This document shows, piece after piece, positions 1 through 10,392 of a stretch of DNA of 64,000 nt. The notes under the pieces are model-generated. The model made no database searches. It saw only the letters and a list, made by a program, of their open reading frames with translations, and was not told where the DNA came from. This stretch comes from Adiantum capillus-veneris (Eukaryota > Streptophyta > Polypodiopsida > Polypodiales > Pteridaceae). Both the position numbers and the translations under genes were made by a program. Within the stretch, counting starts at the first letter, position 1; each line of letters opens with the position of its first letter. The DNA lies in assembly GCA_014529385.2 (NCBI GenBank), contig CM043942.1:1776501-1840500 (forward strand). Reading direction: 5' to 3'.

Positions 1-252
1 GTGATTCACAGATAAGTGAGTCCATTGCAAAACCAACAGCACCTATCAATCATGAAAAATTTATCGACAAAATGGTCAAGAGGTTAGCTCCTCTTGTTAA
101 TTCTACCCAAGGGAGCTTAAGTGGTGCAAAATTGCAGAAATTGGACAAACCATACACGAGAAGAGTGTTACTATGGCATGGAATATGCTAGGGAGAGGTA
201 TGCATAACCTATTCCAGTAGCACCTCCTCCACCTAGATACATTACGGGGAAT

Positions 253-1151
253 GTGCCAAGACCAATAGGAGTTTCAAGGCCACAGCCTGTCTTAGGAAAA
301 CAACCTACATTTCCAGGTGCTAGAAGGCAAATAGACATAAGATATACGCAAATGATGGAAGCGCCTCATAAACAAGCACTAGTACCAAGTACTACAATGT
401 ATTATGACAACCAAAGCAGGTATTGCCCTTCAAAGCGACAGAAGATGAGATAAACACATGGAATGGTGAGGTCAGTACAACCTCCACCTCTTGCATTTCG
501 ACTTGAAGAAAGAAGGTATGAGATGGACAAAAAGACATTGCGGTTCATTGTAAATAGAGGACTAGCTAGGTCAGAGCCTGTCGATAGCCTAGAGGAATTG
601 CAAGAAGAAGCTCCTCAACCAGAGATAGATTGTCACAAAAATTGTGGCAACCACTTGGTCAAACAATGTCCTCAGACAAGGATGCTTATTGTCTTGACTG
701 TGGTGTCATTCACTTGATCAGTGATGACTGTCCAAAAGACCCAAAGCAAGTCAAAAAGATCACAATAAATATCTTAGGAATTGTTCAGCTACCTAGTAGC
801 TCAAAAAATGAGAATGTTGTATCAGTTCAAGTAGTTACGAGAGCACAAGCTCAAAAGCTACTTGATGAGAACCCAGAGATAAAGAAAACAGAAAGTGATG
901 TGAGTCTAGAGACGGGTGAACCAAAGACCGATGCACCTAGTCAAAAAACCAAGAGCAAACGGAATAGCTGGGAAGCTACAAAGGCTAGGATGAAAGCACG
1001 TAGAAAACGAGATCAAAAATCCGTAGTTGAGGAGCTTACCCAAGCTAAAGAGAAGATAAGACAACATGAGAAAATGGTTGCACCGTCTCTTTCTCATGGA
1101 TCAATGAAATCACACACCTGTCACATCCCTTCAATAAAGTCCAATTTTTAG
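253..1151 (+). pseudogene. Gag-like retroelement remnant with two zinc-knuckle-like motifs in different frames
   Basis: Three short overlapping reading frames (253-453, 463-717, 630-1151) look like one decayed protein. The frame ending at 717 carries a Cys/His cluster, CHKNCGNHLVKQC. The next frame starts at 630 and carries CLDCGVIHLISDDC (about 690-731), close to the CX2CX4HX4C zinc knuckle of retroelement Gag but with the His one position early. It is followed by a VVTRAQAQ segment and a long Lys/Glu-rich tail. A basic linker of this kind often follows the knuckle in plant Ty3/gypsy Gag proteins. The knuckles sit in different frames, so at least one frameshift separates them. No protease or RT follows downstream. 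Family assignment is inference; a host zinc-knuckle gene is possible. Confidence 0.4.
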
Positions 1152-1870
1152 TGCTTTGTAAGGATATACAGTCAATTCAAGCACTAAAATTCACAATCGA
1201 TTCCAAGCTCAAATCATTAATGTTCTTAAGCATTTGGTCTTTTAACACGAGCTAAAGGATGCACAATCAATCACAAGCTTGAATTTCACTGCTCTCCCAT
1301 GGTCATTCAAAGAAAAAGCTCAATTTTAGTGCTATGCAAACATGTTGCTGTTCAAGTCAAGCACTAAAATGCACACTCAATACCAAACTCAAGTTTTAAT
1401 GTACAAGACTTCATGACCAAGCATGTACATATCATCAATGTAACTCTCAAATGAAGCTCGCAATATGCTTGCCAAAAAGATTTTTCGTTTAGCGGAATGC
1501 AAATTCAACATAAAATTAGCACAAGCAGATTTTTAGTACATATAAGGTCATTTGTGCATAGACATAATCATAGCACACACAACCAATGCCCGCATGCTCT
1601 TATGTAGCATTTGTTTATTGCATACAAAGCGCGAACTTTGTCCTTTCTCTCTTTTTTATTTGAGATGGCTAGCCTTTGTAATAGGCTTTTTAGAGACCAT
1701 AATTGCACTCATTACCATGTACGGCTTTTATGACAAAGTGAGTCTCGGCCAATACCGGGATCCCACCATGCACACAAAGCAAAAGAGAGAACATCACAGC
1801 TGGTGCACTCATATCACAAATCATTCAAAAATCATTTTTTAGTGCTAACGAAGGTCTTTAACGCACTAAA
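1145..1870. repeat. Three similar short hairpins with TTTTAGTGC arms
   Basis: Inverted arms TTTTAGTGCT / AGCACTAAAA occur at 1145-1156 with 1179-1190, again at 1323-1333 with 1360-1370, and in shorter form at about 1838-1847 with 1862-1870. Loops are about 15 to 26 nt. The first two copies are followed by a similar CAnTCnAnnCCAAnCTCAA segment, so the unit is longer than the hairpin itself. No coding sequence was recognised between 1152 and 2254. Confidence 0.55.
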
Positions 1871-2254
1871 TAATCAAAAATGAAAATAAAAATTTTATTG
1901 CAATGACGTGCATCCAGACAATAGACAACTCCCTTATTGTTCATATATTTTTGTTGGCTCGAAATTCATCCTTGTTTTGAATGATTCGACCAAAGCAAAG
2001 TGAAGTTACAATGACAAGCTCAAGGAGATCTCTGTCGGATGGAGTGCGAACACCCTTTGAATAGGCTTTTGTTTCATATTTTATTTTCATTCTTTTAATG
2101 TTTTATCGCTCTGGCGGTATCATGCGCAGGCACAGAGATGAGCCAGTGGGTAAGGGGAGCTCAGGGAACAGGGAAGGGGTGTGGGTGAGCATGGTTAATA
2201 GCCGAGAGCATTGCAAGCCTACAAGCTTGGTTAGCATGGAATCCGGCACAAAAA

Positions 2255-2584
2255 GTGTGTGTGTGTGTGTGTGTGTGCGTATGAAGACTTGTGAGGGAGA
2301 ACTACAGTCGACGCTTGTGTGTAGATGGAATTACATGTGATGGGCGTGTTTTGGCGCTTTTATAAAACTGTGTGTGTGTGCGCGCGTGCTGGACCATCAA
2401 GGCGAGGAAGGCGGCCTAATCGGCAGTGCCAACTGCGGAAAATGGTGCGGGTCCATGCACGTGCATCCAGCTCTTTTTTGTTTGTTTCCAATGCAAAGAT
2501 TGTGTGTGTGTGTGTGTGTGTGTAGCACCAAGCCAAAACCTTCCAGCTGTGCAGTCTCCGACTCTACGAGCGCGTGTGTGTGTG
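2255..2584. repeat. Four clustered (TG)n microsatellite tracts
   Basis: TG runs lie at about 2255-2277, 2369-2381, 2501-2523 and 2573-2584, separated by 60 to 120 bp of moderately GC-rich unique sequence. The short open frames across them are low-complexity Val/Cys runs, not genes. Confidence 0.85.
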
Positions 2585-2599
2585 AGTTTTGAAATCACC

Positions 2600-4638
2600 C
2601 TTTTCTTTTTTCTTTTTTTTTAAAAACAAATCGTCTTAGAACTTGTTCCCACGGCTAATAAAAGTTTTGAAGATTTGGGATCCGCCATAATCGACAAGTG
2701 AGAGAGAGGGCTTGGGATCCACTCCCATAATTGACAATCAGTTGCAAAAAAAAAATTAACATCAATCTTGATTAATGCAACTCATGGTTTGGCATATTCA
2801 AAAATATGCCGCACATGATAACAAAGATTCTCATTTTCTTTGCTTCAATTAAGTGTTTGCTTGAACACACACTTGATTAGGAAAATGCCTCACAGCAAGT
2901 TTACACAAAATTCATCAATTAGATACGACTTCACGGAGAGGCCTGCATAAAATTACAATTTTTAGACTCGAAATCAATGTAATTTTGCACTAAATGGAAT
3001 AATGCACATAGATGGAGTAAGTGTACCCAATCTTCAATGGGAGATTCAAACCCAAGTGATCATCATTGCAGCCAAAGTTTCTCATTCCCAATATCCAAAA
3101 TTACTCAAACCCACCGAGGCTTGTCATTTTTGGTTTTCAAAACTATACGACTGAATTTTGGGTCACAATTACACACACAAACGAATGCAACATTGCCATG
3201 TTCACTTCATTGATCAATCATTAGCATGGCAATACACACTAAAATGTCCACTATTGAGCATTAATTGAGTGATCAATCTCGATCCTCAAAGCCAATTGTG
3301 ACGCACACATCAATTATTTGGCCAAATAAATCATCATAATTGGTAAAAAATACCAATTATTCATACAAGCACCGGATTCCACATGCCATTGAGTAGGCAC
3401 ACACACCCAAATTTAAGCCAAAGTTTTTATGCAAAAAATACATCAATTCCATATTGCAAGGCCCAAATTGCAAACTCAATCAAGCATAAGTGAATGCATG
3501 CATGCTTAAAACACTATTTTGACCCAATCAAGCAATGCATACACTCAGAAATTAAGCACAAAAATTCAAATTTGGCTCAATTTGCAATGCATTTTGGTTT
3601 ACACCTAATGATTGCACACATTTTTCATGAACATTTCACAATCAGAAAGAATTTTGGTGCCCCAATTGACCATCAATCATTGAAAATCAAGTGGTCTTGG
3701 ATAGGCACACACACTCAATTTTTGCCCAATTTTTCGGCATTTAGGCTTATCCAATGATTGAATTAGCCTAGCATACACATCAGTTACATGATTGCATACT
3801 CATGTATCATCAATTCCATCAATTTTTATGTATGCACACATTCAAGATTAGGTGCACACACACTTGAAATTTTTGACAGTTTTTTCCCTCTTCGGTGCAT
3901 TACACACACAATGATTTTTATGCACACACATGATTTCTTATTGCAAATCAAACTTAATCTTGGCACAATCATCATTCATTAGTCAAAATTGACCACCAAT
4001 TTCATCCCAAAACAATCAAATTAGGTGCAAAGTGTAGGTCAATTGATTTACACACCTAATTTTAGCAATAAATTAGCAACACATTGGAATCAAATTAACC
4101 ACTCAAAAATTGAATGGAGCAGGAGTCAATGCACTTACAATTGATTGCATCCAAACTAATTCTTGCTCCACACGACAATTCCATCATGCAGACACATGTG
4201 TGGCTCTTCCAAATTAGCCCAAAAATTGACCATTGTAGGCCAAAAATCCAACACTCAAATCATCAAATTAAGCATGGATTAGCACAGTTAACTTGATAAA
4301 AGTGTTGATTCCACCTCTTGCAAGGGGATTTAACATACTTTACACTTCAAATGTTAGTGGTTAGGTTAGCAAGGTTAGTCAAAATTAGTAGAAATTAGCA
4401 TGAAATTAGTAAAATTAGCATGGAAATGAAGCGGAATTAGCAAGGGTTAGTATGAAATTAGTGAAATTGGGGGTGAAATTGGGAGTTTGGGGTATTCGTA
4501 ACTCAACATTAGCATCAATTTCTTGCACAAAATCATCAAATCAAACCAAAAGTTGAGTTACACACACTCAAAAACCAACAAAATTAGTAGTGAAATTACT
4601 CTATTCTACACATCCTAAACTCACTAACTTAAGTTATC
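2600..4638. other. AT/CA-rich stretch without recognisable genes
   Basis: No open frame over 90 codons and no known motif was seen. The sequence is G-poor and rich in CACACA-, CAATT- and AAATTAGCA-like words. A degenerate array of ATTAGCAnGAAATTAGT units lies at about 4355-4470. It could be the non-coding interior of the LTR element whose primer-binding-like site lies at 4639-4658, but that is inference. Confidence 0.4.
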
Positions 4639-4658
4639 GATCCACAGCAACGGCACCA
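4639..4658 (-). other. tRNA-Asp-type primer binding site-like sequence
   Basis: The minus strand reads TGGTGCCGTTGCTGTGG followed by ATC. From memory, the tRNA-Asp-complementary primer site of plant gypsy elements such as Athila is TGGCGCCGTTGCCGGGG followed by ATC, so about 17 of 20 positions agree. If real, the LTR should lie to its right (about 4660-5280) and the element should run leftward on the minus strand. I did not find a matching second LTR or coding domains, so it is at best a decayed element. Confidence 0.4.
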
Positions 4659-5282
4659 ATTATAGGAAGGCATTGTAGCACGACCTAATTGCAACCCACA
4701 AAATTGTCAAATCCGTGGATCGGCAACCCGGCTAGGGCATGGAAGCACGAGCATAGGATGTATAGACATAGAGGATTCAGGGATCCTTCTACTCATCATA
4801 GAGAGAGGCCATGGAAAGGGCTTTCTCTAATCAACCACATAGTCCTACTTACTAATCACTTGCACACAATCATGTGATTGAAATTAACCTCTCACATCAA
4901 TCACTCTAATCACAAATCTTAATCACACAACTATACAAGCATGTAATTAACATACCTACTCCGCATTAGTGTGTTCATTCCGGTACATCCCCTCAATGCG
5001 ACTATGTATGCACACACACTAATTGCACACTTTGTAGAGAGAGAGGAAGAGAAGGAAGGCATAGCCCTCACACACCATGGCCAATGATGTGGATAGAAGA
5101 GATTAACTCAAAAAGGGATTAGAGATCTATCATCACACTAATACAATCTCACTCCATATAATCAAACAAAGAAGACTAATAAGAAAGAAAGTGTAATTGA
5201 TTATTAAAAATCAAGAGCTACATGGGTATGAAAATCCCATGAGCCTCATGATCATTCACTCTACAAAGAGAAGAACTCACCC
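4659..5282. other. No gene recognised; possible decayed LTR
   Basis: This stretch separates the primer-site-like motif from the TA-rich block. It has no convincing coding frame. Position next to the motif is the only argument for LTR origin. Confidence 0.25.
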
Positions 5283-5785
5283 AAGAATGACTTCTCACAG
5301 TATATAGTATGTATATAGAATATATAGTATACAATATATAATATAGATTATATAATATATAGTATATAGATTATACAATATATAGTATATAGAGTATATA
5401 ATATATATAGCATATATTATATAATATATATAGAATATATAGTATATGTATAATATAAAGTATATAATATATAATACAATATGTATAATAAATAGTATAA
5501 AATATATAATATATAATATAAAATAGATTATATAATATATAATATATAATATAGTACTATATACAACATACTACATATAGTATATATATTGTATACTACA
5601 TATAGTATATAAACAACATGCTACAGATAGTATATATATTGTATACTACATATAGTATATAAACAACATGCTACATATAGTATATACTGCATACTACATA
5701 TAGTATTTTATACTACTTACTACATATTATAGTATACCACATATAGTGTTATATACTACAATCTACATTTTATTGTATGCTATTT
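5283..5785. repeat. TA-rich repeat block
   Basis: About 500 bp are built almost only from ATATAGTATA-type words. From about 5580 the block resolves into a tandem unit of roughly 50-60 bp (TATATTGTATACTACATATAG followed by TATATAAACAACATGCTAC), repeated at least twice with small changes. Confidence 0.8.
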
Positions 5786-6021
5786 AAGTAGTGTGTAGTC
5801 TACTTTATGTAATATGTACCAAACGCTATATGTGTTTTGTAGATAATGGCACCTAAGAGAGATAGCAAGAAAAGAAAACCTCTAGTCACTCCTTTCAACC
5901 ATCAAGTAGTGTGTAGTCTACTTTATGTAATATGTACCAAACGCTATATGTGTTTTGTAGATAATGGCACCTAAGAGAGATAGCAAGAAAAGAAAACCTC
6001 TAGTCACTCCTTTCAACCATC
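5786..6021 (+). repeat. Near-perfect 118-bp tandem duplication spanning a start codon
   Basis: The unit at 5786-5903 is repeated at 5904-6021. It contains an upstream segment, an ATG (5846 and 5964) and the next 20 codons, which encode the basic peptide MAPKRDSKKRKPLVTPF. Only the second copy continues into the downstream exon; the first runs back into the duplicated leader. This is probably a recent duplication of the 5' end of the broken gene at 5964-13350. Confidence 0.85.
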
Positions 6022-6917
6022 AAGTGAGCATGAAGCTAAGGTCCAGTTATATTCCAAAAGGAACTATCGATCAAGAGGCATCATCACGAGTCCGACATTT
6101 AGACACTCCACCCAAAAAAAAAAAAAAACCGAATTCTCAAAATGTGTGTTTTTATTAATGATGAGGCTCAAGTTGATGAAGACTCCAACAACATCAAAGA
6201 TGATGTAGAGATCACAGGTAAATTATAAGTGTATGTTATAAATTTATGTTGGTGTGTAGTTTGTATTATAAATTCTACAATGGTAGATGGTTAAACGTGA
6301 TGGACGTTTTTTCTGGTTGAGAAAGTTGGGTGATAGATAATCATATTGAAAATGCTTAATTCCAAGTGGGAGACTAAGAAAGGGTGGACCATTTTTTTAA
6401 AATTTATACCATTGTTAAATGTTAGTGAACATATTGAGTATCGTTTATTTTTATGTTGGAGAAAAGGTCCTTAAATCTCATGTGAGAGCCCTATATAGGG
6501 TGTACGGTTTTTCATTTTAAAGTGGTCTCCGTACAAAGGAGACTCTGATAAATTTTATATAAATCATATACTTGTGACTATCTAATCCTAATTTCATATG
6601 TTTTTGGATTTTACATGCTTGTCATTTGTTTTCTCTATGCAGAGACCAATCTGCACATTGAAGATCATCATAACAATAAAGAAGAAAGTGATCAAGAAGG
6701 GGATGAGGAGAATAAGCATTCCAAACACCTGGGCAAGCAAATTTTGCTTGGCTTGATGAAAGATGTTCTAAGTCAGTTTTATGTCAAGAAGAGGACATTG
6801 CCTCCTCCTATTCCACTTTGTCGACGCATGGTGCATGAGGCAGTTAGGTTTGCAAGAGATGATGTAGAATGGCTCATTTTCTCATTCGCTTCTGCTTGGT
6901 ATTTAAAAACTCTGGGA

Positions 6918-7665
6918 CATTTTCTTGTGTAGGTTGGGGATTCTAGAGGAGATACCGCACACGTGATCGCAGCGGATTTGGAAGAATGAGGACCAATTTA
7001 GCAGGAAAGAAATGTTGAGTTTGAGAGAGCACTTGGTAAAGAGTGGCAAGAGCTCAAAGGAAAAACGTTTCTCGTATGAGATGGCAACCATAGGCTAAAG
7101 ACTTGGTGGAGAGAATGAAAGATAGTGAGATCTTTCACCTTTTTCACTATTTTATTGTAAATCTTTGTTTTTACAAATGATGATTATGTTTTTCCTTTGA
7201 TAGAGTCCTTGGACAATGCTCAATATCATGTTAGTGTTTGTTGCCAATTCCTTGAGTTGTTCAGAGCAAAAGAAGCGGAGTTGCTTCTTGCACTTGACAC
7301 CTTCAAATGCGTAAGTTTTTTAATCGCATACTAACTCTCATGTTTTAACAAACGATGCTTGTGTTCAACTCTTTGTTTTCTTTTTTTTTACACCATTTCT
7401 AGGGGCACATGTCATGCCAAACATCAATCATGAATTTTATATGTTTCAAAGATTTGGCATGGCAAATAAAGAGTCAATTCTTCAAAAATTGACACCCATA
7501 TGAGAGAATGGGCTAGGGTGGAGATGATGGTGGCGGAAAGGTATTACCACGGTGCTGCACCATGGTACAAAACTTCATGCGGATTGATATCTCAACTTGT
7601 GTGGAAGGTGATACCTACACTAAATGTTTTTAGATTAATGTAAAATTTTATTATGGTTTTAATAA
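6918..7665 (+). repeat. Direct duplication, copy 1 (part of the broken methyltransferase-like gene)
   Basis: This segment is about 97% identical to 9648-10392. It holds three exon-like pieces with introns. Copy 1 keeps the open version of an A-run (five A at about 7061) where copy 2 has four and shifts frame; both share a TGA inside the first exon. Copy 1 then runs on about 30 bp to the CACTA terminus at 7698. Confidence 0.9.
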
Positions 7666-7731
7666 CTGTTTTGTATTAGGATGATTTTATCACATTTCAC
7701 TACAAGAGGTTGTGTGCTCTTGTGACGTTGT

Positions 7732-7935
7732 TAGCGACGGAAATACACTGGGTTTTTATAACCCCCGGCGTCGCTAAAATCGTCGCTACGAGCGTCGCTA
7801 CGAGAGCGTCGCTATATGCGTCGCTATAAGCGTCGCTATATAGCGACGCTCTCGTAGCGACGCTCGTAGCGACGATTACACAGAAGACTATAGCGACCCT
7901 ACAGAGCCATAAATAGCGACGGTTATAGCGACGCC
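7732..7935. repeat. CACTA subterminal repeats (TAGCGACG / CGTCGCTA)
   Basis: At least a dozen copies of the 8-mer TAGCGACG or its complement, in both orientations, are packed between the terminus and the first gene. In CACTA elements such arrays are binding sites for the element-encoded DNA-binding protein. The segment around 7790-7880 can fold back on itself. The minus-strand open frame across it is a shadow of the repeats. Confidence 0.8.
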
Positions 7936-8299
7936 CGAGAGAAATTTTTTTTGGTGGCAGGGCATTGAATGCCCTACCACCCATCAACCATATTGTACTT
8001 GATTCACTTTTTAAAAAAAGTGCAAGGGTAGATAATAGACCCAAAATAGTCACCCACAAGACGCATTGTTTGCAAAATTGACAATTGTACACATCATAGG
8101 CAAAATGAATTGATTGGAAAATGTAATAATGACAATTGTACAACATCATAGGCATAAAGAATTGATTGGCAAAAGGAACTGCGGTGACAAATGTAATAAT
8201 ATACATGGTTCAAAAAGACGTATAAAATCCGTCTCATGATACATAAGCTATGAGAAACCCTAAACTAATGCTATCTAGCTACGGCTAAACTGACGTCGT

Positions 8300-9456
8300 T
8301 TAGTCAGACGTCTCATCGCGTCCAAGCGGCGTATCTGTCGGATTCTGCAAAAAAAGACAATAAGACAGCTTTCAGTAAGTATAAACATATAACGACATTT
8401 ATAAAACAATACAAAAAATAGAAAAGAGTAAACCCTAATACTAACCATGCCGCCGCGAGGACTTAGAATGTCCATCAGGGCGTTTAAGCCCTTCCTGCCT
8501 GAGTACTCGCGCTCGTACGGTGTGGGATCACGTCCTGTCATCGACCACTGTCAAAACATACAAAGATTTCATTATGTTAGAATTAAAAAACTCATAAACC
8601 CTAAACTATCAAACATAAAGAGCAATGCTAAAACACTTACAATATCGGCCTCAAATGATGCCCATCCACCGCTCCCCAAGTGGTGCAAGCTCCCTGCCTC
8701 TACTCGCGCTCTGGCTGCATCCTTTTGTTGCTTCCACTTGTCGGGATTCTCGCGCGCTGGTTTCTTCGCATTCTTCCAATCTTCTTTGGCCAGCCAATCT
8801 GGCCTGTTCCACCCATTCTTGATTGCTTTTTGCACTTCGGAACGATTGTGTTTGCAGTATTCGCGCATTCGAATCTTCATCAGGTCTTCATTGAAGCGTT
8901 GATCCCGTGTTGGAACGGGAAACTCATCATGAAGTATGCTGATGACTCTATTTTTTAAATCACTTGGTACTTCACTCCATTTGTTTAGTATGTAGTGTCT
9001 AAACAACTGAGAGCAAAGACCACACATGCGCGAGATCACCTTCTTGCCGTCATCATCCATGATGATGACGCCGCTGAAGTCGACAGAGTAAGACAAGCCC
9101 TCTAGCCGGTGACGCGTGAACCTGGGTGTCCCGGCAGGGGTCTCTAGCGGCGTGTCGATGGGGGTACGGACGTCAGGTGTCTCCACCGGCGTCTGGGCCC
9201 CAAAGCGAGGAATGTCGAGTGGGGTGGCTCCTGGCGGAGTAGGTAGAGGTGTGTAGCTTCTAGGAACAGTCAGCCGTGCAAAACCTGGCGTAGATGGCGA
9301 TGCTGTGGCTGGTGTGGGGGCGGGCAAAGAAGGGGAGGGTAAAGAGCCTTGTCGAACACGAGGCGGTGTGGAGGCATCGGTGGCGGAATCCCCACAACAA
9401 CCGCCACCGTCGCCACTAGAGCGCCGGTGTCTAGACAAGTGTGAAGCTCGTCTCAT
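8300..9456 (-). CDS. CACTA-encoded Ptta/En/Spm-family transposase-associated protein (Transposase_24-like)
   Basis: Three exons join in phase 0: 9456-8641, 8547-8446 and 8344-8300, with donors GTAAGT and GTTAGT, giving about 320 residues. Residues 1-125 are Ser/Pro/Thr-rich. The conserved part is about 160-272: a FRHYILNKWSEVP segment, NRSEVQKAIKNGW, and a closing HHLGSGGWASF, which corresponds to the HTxGSKSF signature of the plant Ptta/En/Spm family. In this family the protein is thought to bind subterminal repeats and assist the TNP2-type catalytic subunit; that role is family knowledge. The upstream in-frame stop makes ATG 9456 the first available start, but this ATG overlaps the TNP2-derived fragment in another frame, so the true N-terminus is uncertain. 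The frame itself is intact. Confidence 0.7.
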
Positions 9457-9649
9457 CCACGCCGAAGCCTCGGAGCGCCGCCACCTCTATGCCAATCCAC
9501 AATTAATGTAGCTCTTCCAATAGTGGACGAAGATACACATCCATATTCCCCACTTTATATCGCCCTGGCACAATCAAGCTTAGCCATAGGTGCCCCTTCT
9601 TCGTAGTCAACCACGGGGGAATGTTGTAGTTGACGATGACAACGGGCCA
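9434..9649 (-). pseudogene. TNP2-type CACTA transposase fragment
   Basis: The minus strand encodes WPVVIVNYNIPPWL, then LWLSLIVPG and MDVYLRPLLEEL, matching the conserved core of TNP2 transposases (Transposase_21). A TAA at 9505-9503 interrupts it; past the stop the same frame continues LWIGIEV...DETSFTL, as TNP2 does, to a TAG at 9433-9431. The N-terminal part of the protein is missing because the element is cut at 9647-9649. No catalytic function can remain. Confidence 0.75.
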
Positions 9650-10392
9650 TTTTCTTGTGTAGGTTGGGGATTCTAGAGGAGATACCACACACGTGACCGC
9701 AGCGGATTTGGAAGAATGAGGACCAGTTTAGCAGGAAAGAAATGTTGAGTTTGAGAGAGTACTTGGTAAAGAGTGGCAAGAGCTCAAAGGAAAACGTTTC
9801 TCGTATGAGATGGCAACCATAGGCTAAAGACTTGGTGGAGAGAATGAAAGATAGTGAGATCTTTCACCTTTTTCACTATTTTATTGTAAATCTTTGTTTT
9901 TACAAATGATGATTATGTTTTTCCTTTGATAGAGTCCTTGGACAATGCTCAATATCATGTTAGTGTTTGTTGCCAATTCCTTGAGTTGTTCAGAGCAAAA
10001 GAAGCGGAGTTGCTTCTTGCACTTGACACCTTCAAATGCGTAAGTTTTTTAATCGCATACTAACTCTCATGTTTTAACAAACGATGCTTGTGTTCAACTC
10101 TTTGTTTTCTTTTTTTTTACACCATTTCTAGGGGCACATGTCATGCCAAACATCAATCATGAATTTTATATGTTTCAAAGATTTGGCATGGCAAATAAAG
10201 ATTCAATTCTTCAAAAATTGACACCCATATGAGAGAATGGGCTAGGGTGGAGATGATTGTGGCGGCAAGGTATTCCCATGGTGCTGCACCATGGTACAAA
10301 ACTTCATGCGGATTGATATCTCAAGTTGTGGAAGGTGATACCTACACTAAATGTTTTTAGATTAATGTAACATTTTATTATGGTTTTAATAA
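9648..10392 (+). repeat. Direct duplication, copy 2
   Basis: Second copy of 6918-7665. It starts at the broken edge of the CACTA element and then continues straight into the downstream exons of the methyltransferase-like gene. It lacks the ~30 bp (including an intron acceptor-like CTGTTTTGTATTAG) that copy 1 has before the transposon end. The two junctions therefore differ, and this is not a simple CACTA insertion. Confidence 0.9.

Larger units (their letters stand above)
7698..9649 (-). mobile_element. Partial CACTA (En/Spm) DNA transposon
   Basis: The left end reads CACTACAAGAGG at 7698, the hallmark terminal sequence of CACTA elements, preceded by TTT (possible 3-bp target duplication). 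Subterminal repeats follow (7732-7935). Inside, on the minus strand, are a Ptta/En/Spm-type frame (8300-9456) and a TNP2-like fragment (9434-9649). No right terminal repeat is present: homology to TNP2 stops abruptly at 9647-9649, exactly where the second copy of the host-gene duplication begins. The element is therefore truncated and cannot be autonomous. Confidence 0.85.

Noticed and set aside
7700-8206. 168-codon minus-strand open frame with SDAYSDAYSDA-type repeats
   Set aside because: It is a translation of the CACTA subterminal TAGCGACG array, not a protein gene.
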